Positions 14,301 through 26,300 of a stretch of 64,000 nt of DNA are shown in pieces. Within the stretch, counting starts at the first letter, position 1. Every line of letters starts with the position of its first letter. The notes under the pieces were generated by a model. That model had not been told where the DNA came from. It made no database searches and saw only the letters and a list, made by a program, of their open reading frames with translations. The stretch comes from Siphonodentalium dalli (taxonomy: Eukaryota > Mollusca > Scaphopoda > Gadilida > Siphonodentaliidae), in contig CP136069.1 in NCBI GenBank assembly GCA_032622095.1, forward strand, positions 4,822,976 to 4,886,975. Direction: 5' to 3'. Position numbers and translations under genes: made by a program.

Positions 14301-17300
14301 CATGTTCTCCATCATGACTGCTTTCAAAAGTGGAAAATGATGTACAGTAATGCCCTAAATAATCGACTCCTTAACCACAGCAGAATTATGGGTAACTTTT
14401 CAGGATTTAGTCGGAAATATGGCTTGTTGCCATTCATCGGAAACGTCTCACAGAGCTTTCCGGTGAATGGCAACAAGCCATATTTCCGACTAAATGCTGA
14501 AAAATTGCTCTTGATTCTGCTGTGGTTAAGGAGTCGATTATTTAGGGCATAACTGTATTTCATTGAATTATCCTTATTGATATGGAAATGTGGGGGTTTT
14601 TTTTGTCCATCTCAACCATGGGTTATCGGATCTGAATGAAATTTGCTATGGATGTTCGCCATCATGACATGCTTTCGAAGAGGGGCAAATGACATTGTTC
14701 GCTTTCTCCGTTCTACATTTATCCTTTCCTTTATAAGGAATTGTTGGTTTTTTGTCCATTCGCAGCTGCATCCACGCAGATATCTCAGCCATGGGTTATC
14801 GGATCTGAATGAGATTTGATATGGATGTTCACTATCATGCTTTCAGAGGGGCAAATGACGTTCACGTTTTCCATTCTAGAGTTCTCTTTCTTTGTTGATC
14901 TGGAAATTATATTGTTTTTTTGTCCGTCGACATAGATATTTATTTCAGCCATGGGTTATTGATCTGAATGTAATTTGATCTGAATGTAATTCGGTATGGA
15001 CGTTCGCCATCACAACCGCTTTCAAAAGAGTACCCAATGACCTTGTTTGAATTTTTTTGCCTGAGTTATGGCCCTTCGTTCATCAATTTTCTCTTGATAT
15101 TTTCTGTCCGGCTTGATAACTCAAATAAATATCCCGATTTTTTTTGCCTGAGTTATTGTTCTTAGTTTGGCAATTTTTCACGCGTTTTGTCCAAAATTAT
15201 GTTTTTAGCCATTTTTTTAATGACTTATTTTACGAAGGACAGAATTGCAGAGGTCCTCAGAATTTGGGTTCTTACCTACCCATAATTGAATTTTCCACTG
15301 TGGGGGTATGCCAGCACTGTGGGGCCAGTACTGTGGGGGGTATGCCAGCACCATGGGGTGTGCCAGCACCGTGGGGGTATGCCAGCACTGTGGGGTATGC
15401 CAGCACCGTGGGGTATGCCACCTCTTTGGGGCCAGCACTGTGGGTGTGCCAGCACCGTGGGGTATGCCAGCACCATGGGGTATGCCAGCACCGTGGGTGT
15501 GCCAGCACTGGGGTATGTCAGCATCGTGGGGTGTGCCAGCACTGTGGGGTATGTCAGCACTGTGGGGTGTGTCAGCACTGTGGGGTGTGTCAGCACCGTG
15601 GGGGTATGCCAACCCCTCCAGTGCAACCTCTTGTTTTGATTACCCTCAGGAAGCGATAGCATCATGTTTTGAGAGAGAACAGCCTAACCTTGGTAGTGTA
15701 GAGAAATGTTACTTCCATCAAATGCCACCCTTACTGCTTCCAAAACGAGATCGACTGGCTATTCTTTATCTCGAGGATTCGTCATCGGGAATATTTTTAA
15801 CTGATGATGATATCGGTGAAATTTTGATTTTAACATATTACACATCTCCTTATGACTACATATGCATACACTATCTATTTTTCTCCTTCTACAACATACA
15901 TGTATACTATTTAAATATCTAATTTAACCCTTTGGCTATAAACTTCATTCGGCCTATTGCATACGCTCCTAATTACTTTCTAAAATGTTAATGGCCCAAC
16001 ATCAGGTTACGGTCTTTGTACTCCCATTTGTTAACTGTGATGGCAGTGTTTTTGCTGTGATTTATAACTATATATACTAATTAGACCCCTTGCAAAACTC
16101 TTCATCGTAGTTATCACATGGCATACACAGCCTTTATGTGAGCAGCATTTCTAATTTTATACTCCGCCGCTAAGCTACCAATTATCTTCTGTACATTTAA
16201 TTGACATACTATTAGGGTACTTGTAGCCTACTGCACGGTATGTATCCAGGAAATATCATTGCTTGTATGCATACCAGTGGTTTAGAGCCTACCTATGGTC
16301 TAGCGACATTCCTAGCAACCAAGCATTGAAATAGCATGTCTGTCATTTGCAGAATGAGGTCCCCAGAGGGTGAATTTAGTGATGCTACCCGCATAGCGGG
16401 CTAACATCACCAAATTCACCCTCTGGTACCTCATTCTGCTTACACCTCAGCAGAATGAGGTTCCCAGAGGGTGAATTTGGTGATGCTAGCCCGCTATGCG
16501 GGGTAGCATCACTAAATTCTCCCTCTGGGGACCTCATTCTGCAAATGACAGACACGCTATTTCAAGGCTTGCTAGCAACCCTTGAATAATTTCACAACAG
16601 GAAGCGATAGCATCATGTTTTGAGAGAGAGCAGCCTAACCTTGGTAGTGTGGAGAAATGTTACTTCCATCAAATGCCACCCTTACTGCTTCCAAAACGAG
16701 ATCGACTGGCAAAAGCACTGAACGACATGGGTATCGTACCGACAGTGCCGGAAGGTGGTTACTTCATGCTGGCTGATATATCCAAATTCAAAAGTAAGTT
16801 TTATAGCGAGGAGATAGACAGTTCATTTCTAATTTAAAGATTAATTATGTACTTATTCGGGTTATTATTATTTTATTTATAAAATGATAAAATTGTTAAA
16901 GAATGTAAGAAACAATTATAAAAATGATAAAATTGTTAAAGAATATAAGAAAAAATTATAAAATTGTTATAGAATGTAAGAAAAAATAATATTAAATGAT
17001 AAACATTGTTAAAGAATGTAAGAAAAACAAAAAATGATGAAAATTGTTAAAGAATATAAGAAAAATTGATAAAAAACAATAAACAATTGTTAGGCCAATG
17101 CATTCTCTAATATATGCGAGGCAACCTATGGTCGACTCGCAATTATAAGAGAATGTATTGGCACAGGGTCTTTAACCCTTTCAGTGCCAAGTCCGATTTT
17201 TGTATCAACCCATATTTCCTTGATCATTTTTCACATTTATTGATTATAATAATGTGATACATTGATGGAAAGAGCTCTAACTCTAAGAGCTCTTTCCATC

Positions 17301-20300
17301 AATGTATCACATTATTATAATCAATAAATGTGAAAAATGATCAAGGAAATATGGGTTGATACAAAAATCGGACTTGAGGATACATGTGTCATGGCCGCGA
17401 CGAGGAAGGATTGTCACTGGAATGATTGCTCGTTTATTTAATGTTTTGCGCGATTTGTAAATAGCTGCTAGGCGATGGACAATTTCATAATGTGCCGAGT
17501 GGTTTTGCCGTGAGCATGGAACTTCATTCTAGTGTTGTCTTGAACTCTGCCGACAGTAATTCGTGACATTTCAGCCGGCTTCATTTGCCGCCAATGCACG
17601 GAGTTAGGGAAGGCCGCAGCCATGTTGGATTTTTAAAATAATTTTTGTGTGTTTATTTTTAAATATTTTATTTCGGACTAGTTTTAGTCAATGTCAATTT
17701 TATTGTGCTGGTGCAGTTGAAGAGTGTGAAATGTGTTATATTCATCATTCTGCCACTGTGGACTTTTAATGGGAGCCTGGATCTTCGTTGTGTACATGCG
17801 TTACACCAACTCTATCATGGTGGATTTTATGTATACAGAGTTTCGCAGTGTACCGATCTGAATATGCGCTACACCTTGCTTTGGATACAGAGTTTCGCAG
17901 TGCTCCGGTCTGAATATGTGTTTATGCATTGGCCTCAAAAAAGCATGGACTTTTATGTATAACAGAGTTTCGCGGTTCACTGAACTGAATATGAGTTTAT
18001 CTCATTGCCTGGTGTACAGAGTTTCGCGGTTCACTGATCTGAATATGCGTCGATACATTCACTTTACCATGGAAGAGCTTGCCCAGGTGTACAGAGTTTC
18101 GCTGGTGAATTGTTCTCTGAAAGACTCGGTGCCTTGTGTGATGACAGTTCACGTTTCATACCCTCCATAAACAATTCTTTCGGAACTTTCGGACTCACAT
18201 TCTGCGCTATTGTACCAGCTCTGTAAAAAATTGTGCAGGACTACATGTTTTAAGGAACTATCTTTGTTTTATATTGATATTTATAGTCTTTTTACATGTA
18301 TTACCCCATATGGGGGTGCGTCGTAAAATCATCGGCGGAATCTAAATAAACCATACCATACCATACTTGGCACTGAAAGGGTTAAAGAATTCACCTCTTG
18401 TAATCCAATGAGTATTATGCAATGAAAGAAAACATTTAAACCCCAATACCATCAGTAAACACATATTCAATTTCATAAATGCTCAATCACACCACCATGC
18501 CACAACCATATCTATAACACCACCATGCCACAAGCATATCTATCATAGTATGGTACACATAGTGTCGACGTCCAGATTGGCCACTCATCGCTCAACTATA
18601 CAGCAATCCAATATTCTAACTGAACTAGTGTGTGACATATACAGTAATGCCCCAATTAATCGACTCCATAACCACAGCAGAATTATGGGTAATTTTTCAG
18701 GATTTAGTCGGAAATATGGCAACACTCTGACTAAATCCTGAAAAATTACCCATAATTCTGCTGTGGTTATGGAGTCGATTAATTGGGGCATTACTGTATA
18801 TGTCACACGGTATTTCAGCGAGACATTCTATTCCATGTTAATATACATGTAGATTATATTGCGGGTCCCTTTGGTCACGCTATATATTTATAATGAAATT
18901 CTTATCCTTTGCCTACAATAGAAAGCGTTTCTCAAAATGGACCTCTGTGCATGTGCGAAGAAACAAACCCCCTGTCACCAACTTGGCTGCTAAAGTCAGA
19001 GGTATGAACATGTGACTCATTCGTAGATGCACAATTCTAGTTATTTTTTGCTTTGATCGCCAAATTTCGAACAAAATTTACTTCCCATTTTCTACGCATG
19101 CGCGAAGAAACAGACCCTCTCATCAGTTTGTCTGTCAAAGTCACATGGGTAAACATGTGAGGCGTGTGTTCAAAGTAGAAGTGCAACTCTAGTTGATATG
19201 TGCGTTTATTGAGCTGTAATTTCGTGTCAAATATCGTATGATTTCCAGACCGGTATTCCGGTCTCCCGGGATATAGGAATATAAGGATTGGACCGATATT
19301 CCGGTCTCTCGGGTTCAAAGGGTTAATAATAATTAACATTTGTTATTTACAGGCATGAATTTACCACTAGATGATACAGATGATGCCTTTGACGTGAGAT
19401 TCATTCGATGGATGACTAAAGAAAAGGTTTGTGTCTGCATAAGAGGAAAATGCTCAAGTCTCCGTTATGTTAGCTTATTACTCCGTTATGTTAGCTTATT
19501 ACTCCATTATGTTAGCTTATTACTCCGTTATGTTTTACTTATTACTCCATTATGTTAGCTTATTACTCCATTATGTTAGCGTATTACTCTGTTATGTTTT
19601 ACTTATTACTTCGTTATGTTAGCTTATTACTCCGTTATGTTAACTTATTACTCCGTTATGTTAGCTTATTACTCCGTTATGTTAACTTATTACTCAGTTA
19701 TGTTAACTTATTACTCCGTTATGTTAACTTATTACTCCGTTATGTTAGCTTATTACTCCGTTATGTTAGCTTATTACTCTGTTATGTTAGCTTTACTCCG
19801 TTATGTTAGCTTATTACTCCGTTATGTTAGCTTATTACTCCGTTATGTTAGCTTATTACTCTGTTATGTTAACTTATTACTCCGTTATGTTAACTTATTA
19901 CTCCGTTATGTTAAAATATTACTCCGTTATGTTAGCTTAATACTCCATTATGTTAGCTTATTACTCCGTTATGTTAGCTTATTCCAAATCATCCCCAAAT
20001 CAAATTGAATACAATCTCTCATAAAAAGAAAATTTAAAGATGCATAATCCGAATTTCCGCTCCCAAATTACTATTTCCTTGGCTTCGGGGGTAAAAAATA
20101 TTTGATTCGAGTCGAGGAACCCACCCATCAAAGCTCAGTGTTATCTGATATCGATGTTTTAAATCTATTATTTTTCACCACTGATAATTTTAAGTGGCCC
20201 AGTAAAAGTCGACAAGAAGACTTTCTCTGACCAAATTGCGGATGAAGATGGATAACTCTGAAATCAAGTGGCTTTTTTGTGTCGGATATTTAACAAACTG

Positions 20301-23300
20301 GCAAAATTTCGTTGAACCAAATGTTCATAAATAACAGGTTTTGGGCAATTTTATGCAATAGTTGACTGTGGTTAGCACTATTTTTGGGCAATTACTCGAT
20401 TCTGATAACTAAAGCGGCATTTCAAAATTTTTTGTTGTTGTTGGAATCTGATGATTTGGGGACCATCGAATCAGATTGTGTACCTTTAATCAAAATTATA
20501 TTCTAACCTTTTGAACTGGCATCCAGCTTGTATAACAGCAGATATGATTTTAATTTTACATATTTAATAGAGAGTTGACAGCAGATATGATTTGTATTTA
20601 CACATTTAATACAGAGTTGACAGCAGATATGATTTTACATATTTAATAGAGAGTTGACAGCAGATATGATTTGTATTTACACATTTAATACAGAGTTGAC
20701 AGCAGATATGATTTTAATTTTACATATTTAATAGAGAGTTGACAGCAGATATGATTTGTATTTACACATTTAATACAGAGTTGACAGCAGATATGATTTT
20801 AATTTTACATATTTAATACAGAGTTGACAGCAGATATGATTTTAATTTTTACAGAAACTGTCGGGAATCCCGCCATCAGTATTCTATTGCAGAGAACATA
20901 GAAGTCTTGGAGAGAACTTCATACGATTCTGCTTCATCAAGGTACGCTATATATTATAACAATGGATAAGGTATGCTATATATATTATAACAATGGATAA
21001 GGTATGCTATATATTATAACAATGGATAAGGTATGCTATATATTATAACAATGGATAAGGTATGCTATATATTATAACAATGGATAAGGTATGCTATATA
21101 TTATAACAATGGATAAGGTATGCTATATATTATAACAATGGATAAGGTATGCTATATATTATAACAATGGATAAGGCCAAACAAATTTATATATTGTTTC
21201 AATGGCCTCAGCACATTAGATTTCAACCCACGTGTTTAAAGGGTGACTGTACACTAAATCCTGTCATTTAAGGACCATCTCCTTTTATACAAATTTTTGC
21301 AACAAATGAATGAATTTGAGCCATGGATTAGTGCAAAATACACTCATTTGCTCAGATGCAAACAAAATGGTAATTATAATGAAAACTAGGGGATTTCCCG
21401 TCAATATGACAGGTATATAAATGTTCTTCATTACTTTCTGGTCTCCACGGCCACACATCATTTCTATATTAGCAATGGATTGGTCATACTTCTCTTTCAC
21501 CGGAGGCGCGTGGGAACACTTTATTGAACTAAAACTGTATTTTTTACCCCCACCCTACCCCACATATATGCATGCACATTTGGAATGCAACAAAATCAAC
21601 TTGTTATTTTATTACTGTAATTACTAACTGATATAGACTCCATTTGGGAGCGTTTATTCAGTGGCGGAGAGGCCTACGGCCCCCTTTGTGTGCTATATAT
21701 ATGAGCCTATGGCTCGGGAACACTTTTTCACAGAAAAACTGTAGTTTCTACTACCACCCACATATATGCATGCGCATATGGAATGCAACAAAATCAACTT
21801 ATAGTTCTGTATTACTATTATATATAGTCCAGTATAACTGAAACAGAGCCTTTATTCAGCAACCGAGTGGACTGGAGCCCCTTTGTGCGCTTTGCGCACA
21901 TACATTATGATATTTTGAAACAGGCTCCCTTCGGGAGCTTTTATTCAGCAGTGTATATAGGCCTAAGGTCACAGGCCCTTGCACTGCGGCCCATTTGCCC
22001 ACTTCGCGCCCATTTTTAGATTCTATAAAACGTTATTTATCCCACAGGGTTAAAATAAAGACAAACAATGGAATGCGGTTTTAGCTACCTGTTTAGCAAA
22101 ACATAATTACAGGAAGCCGATACATGAATAATAATAAAAACAATTAACAATTTTTGAGGCGCAATAACCGCCGCCATCAAAAACAAACCCCGAAAGGTGG
22201 GGGGGGGGGGGGGGGGGGGGGGCAAAGACATCAACCCTGTGTGCTCTCCAACAACCACGAAAAATGGGAGGGAGGGAGGGTTTTCAAAAATTGGTGACCG
22301 TCTTCTTCGATCGATAAGTTGGAAAGAAAGTTGACACCGACCGCGCCGCTCACCCCTACGTGTAAAAATATAGTTCTCCCCATTCCTGCTCAAGAGTTAT
22401 CCCAATCGCTTCGTGGCCTAATTAACATTTTTCCCAAACTCTCGCGATTCATGATTATGTTGTCAATTTGTCCAAATACTTTATTTTATTTTGCTTACTT
22501 CTTTGGAATTCCATGCGGTATGGCGTATTGGTAGCATAGTGATCTATCGGTGAAATATTTCGCTACCGAACATGTTTGCGTTTCTAAAAGTTTCTGGTTT
22601 AAATCTCCGCATCTGTTTAACCCTTTGGGATAAAATACGTCGCTCTTATACGACTATGTTTTATCAATTTGCCGTCTTCCGTATATGTACTCCTTCGATT
22701 CCACACACAATGAACAACTTTCATAACAAAGACACAATCCATTACTTATATTAACACTGAAGTGGCATATTATAAGACCATTTAGCACCAATTTTCAACG
22801 ACGGTATAGAACGTTCTAGTATCGACTCTACACCCCATGCACTTCCACGGCAAAAGCAACATGCATTAATTATATTCACACTCAAACTGATCTGACAATT
22901 AATTTATAGCGCCCATTTTCAACAACTCTTTGGTAGAGCGCATCGAAATTTTGTCAATACAATAGCAACGCAAGTGTGGGTTTGTGTACGACGTCACATG
23001 ACGTCATTTCGACAAACATCATAAGAAATAGTGTCTACTTGGGTGCAAATACTGCATTTGGGGACTATGTTAGATCTCAGGTTTGCTTTGACCAATCGGC
23101 GTGAAATTTTGTGAGTCACCTTTTACGACACAATATAGACCGTGGTCCAAATTTGAGCTACATTGCACGCATGGTTGAAAAGTTATAAGCGTGCCAAAAG
23201 CGTGACCGAGTTACCCCGCTGGACAAAACAAGTGTCCACTTAACCGCGGTGTGGTTTGCGTTGCCACCGCGGCCGAACTCCAACTACACCGCGGCTCCAC

Positions 23301-26300
23301 CGGCTGACTGCAGTTTGGCCGCGGTGTACTTGCCGTTCGGCCACGGTGTACTTGCTGTTCGGCTGCGGTGTAGTTGCCGTTCGGCAGCGGTGTACTTGCC
23401 GTTCGACCGCGGTGTACTTGCCGTTCGACTGCGGTGTACTTGCCGTTCGGCCGCGGTGCTCAACCGTGGTTACACAAAGTGACACCACGGCCGAACGGCA
23501 AGTACACCGCGGTGGCAGTGGACACTTGTTTTGTCCAGCGGGGTATACCATGCATGGCTGTACTATTTGCGGAACAAAATCAAATGCAGAAGACTTAGCT
23601 CATCATAAACTTCGTCGCAAAGAGCCGAGCCTGCAAATAGTGTGTCTGTCATTTGCAGAATGAGTTCCCCAGAGGGTGAATATAGTGATACTATCCCGCA
23701 CAGCGGGCAATTCACCCTCTGGAAACCTCATTCTGCTTAGACCTCATCTTCTGGGAAGTATCTATAGTATCAAATTAACATTGTTTTAGTTACATTTCCC
23801 TTCTAGGAGGTTTCTATATCCCCTAATTTGCAGAAGATCAAATTCATAATGGAGGTGCCCAATGGGTGAATATCACCAACTTCAACTGGGGAACTTCAAT
23901 CTGATCCTAGGTCTGCCATAGCATTTGAGGGCCTTAGCAGAATGAGGTCCCCAGAGGGTGAATTTAGTGATGCTAGCCCGCTGTGTGGGATAGCATCAAT
24001 AAATTCACCCTCTAGGGACCTCATTCTGCAAATGACAGACACGCTATTTGCAGGCTTGCAAAGAGCCATTTACCATTTCCAAAAGCGCTCAATATGATTA
24101 GAATATGATGATACAGTGCAAATGTCAATTTAAAAATACCTTTTTAGAACAGTTTTAAGCATTTATAAAAATCTCACTATTTTTCCCGGAATCTAATATT
24201 TCCGTCAAAGATACGTTACACACTGAACTACATGGTATATTCATCTTTATTCACAAGAAAGGATTCTATGAGATCCGTTTAAAATTTATTATTTTGGTAC
24301 GAAATAGCTTAAGTACCTTTTGAATCATTATTATTATGACGTAGCAGGTCAAGGTCATTTGTCCACTCGTTATGTATATAAGCAAGTGGACCCACAGTAA
24401 ACGGCCTCTTTTTCTCTTGTGACAAGATTCGAAGGGAAGTAAAAAACTAACGCTATGAGAAATGAAACCACATATTATTGTCGGCTTCATTTAACAATTC
24501 CGTTCCACATTTTTTAACTTGTTGTGACATCGGTTCAATTTTGGAAACGACACAATAATTATTAAATTAATATCAGAGTGACAATTTCATTCAATTTCCC
24601 TGTTTTATTTGTTTTAACGCAAATAAAATACACAAACTATATTGTTCTGTTGAAAATTGTGGGTAATTTCCCAACTTCCGGTTTCGGAGCACGTGGTTTA
24701 GAATTCGGAATTAATTTCGGAATTGCACTTCGTCTGTTTATATGCAGCGGTTCACGTGTTGAACTTTCTGGGACAATGCCTATACAGCACAGTTGTTATG
24801 TTATCTCTGTTTCTTGTGGTTTTAGAATGTAAGTACTAGAACATTCAACCAGTGAGACAACATTGGTTTATAACTTTGTTTATGTTGAAATTGGCACGTG
24901 ACAACATTCGTTTTGTTTACGTCGAAATTCTGAAATTGTCACTCACAAATCTGTTTCATGTTGACATATGTAGCAAAATTAGGGATCAGGTTTGGGTCCC
25001 TTTTCGTTTATCTATGAATTAACTCACTTGTGTGGTTTTGCTTGGCTCATAGTTCACTATGAAATAATTTACAATACATTGAGATTGTTTGCCAACAAAA
25101 TAACTTTTTTGTCAGATCAATATGACACAATTTCACAAATAATAATGTGACGCATCAGTCACCTAATTTCATGGTAAATTTTTGGGTCCCTTTCCTGATC
25201 CTTATACATGTAACTGGTCATACCACAGGCTATTTTCTTCCTCGTGTGGCCTCGGTTTCAGTAACCCCATTGTCAAGCAGGTTCAGGCTAATCCAATTCC
25301 TCGTTCCATGCGGACCTTGAGGTGGCCCAGCCGCATACTTCACCATTGAATTCACTGTAGCCAGACGCCATACTGTTCCGAGGGTGGGTTCCAGTGTTCA
25401 CGGATCCGACCATGCTCGCCCGCTCCTGCTGGATCCTACCTCAGATTTCGTCCTCCCACATCCCTTTCACAAGCATGTGCGATGTACAAAATCTGTCAGC
25501 CCCCTAGGGAGCAACTTAACTGGTATCGCATCACAATTTGCCATCCAAACTTGGATAATAGCCATGCAATTTGGTATGAATTTTATGTCAACTTTGAGAT
25601 TGAGAACAAAATACTATCTCATTATGTCCATGTGAGGCTATTTATTTGATAATCAAAATTTCCAAGTAAGTTGCTCCCTGGCATCTACCCTCGGGTGGAA
25701 TTGCTGTTAAGACCATTTCCCGGGACTCTGCATGACCTTCAAATGCTTGCTATTTGGCGGGAGGCAAGTTGTACCGGTGTAGCCACTGGGGCGGTAGCGT
25801 TTCATAGTCACAATCTTGGGCTCGTGTCATCTAAAAGTTTCGGTTCATTCTATGTATATATGACTGCTCTGCCCATTCAACATGTAGTTCAATGCAGATT
25901 GTGTGCATTTAGAAACACTAGTGGGGTGTCATCCTGTTGGTCAGGTTTCTGGATTCGTGTCGTGACCTAGTAGGTCGCCGCTGCCCTACTGGCTACACTT
26001 CTGCTTCCTGTCAGGGTTTAAGCTGGCTCCGGTTAGGGGGGTAATCAGTCTGCTCATTAATCACTCCTCGATGTCTCTTCCAAGGCTTACACAGTCCTGT
26101 TTATTCAGTTTTTTACTCTAAAGATAACAAAATCCATTGCTTGGATCTGACGATTCCACATTTAGATTACATTTCTAATTAACAGGGCTACTTGCCATCC
26201 AACGCGAATCCTGATTCTCACTTGGATTTCGAAGAGCTCTTGCTGCTTTTTCTTGTCTGTAACAAAGAACTAAGTTAATTGCAAGGCATCGAGGGGTTGC

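Noticed and set aside
15144..15922. Several long overlapping ORFs on both strands
   Set aside because: They are produced by the stop-free 16-20-bp minisatellite. Only the exon duplicate at 15,650 has protein-like content.
19340..20008. ORFs with a 7-residue repeat after exon f
   Set aside because: The 21-bp minisatellite has a period divisible by three; there is no start, conserved domain or codon-use support.
21900..21960. Terminator-like hairpin 'ctcccttcgggag' followed by T-rich sequence
   Set aside because: Bacterial-type terminators have no role here; it sits in an intron within a diverged repeat.
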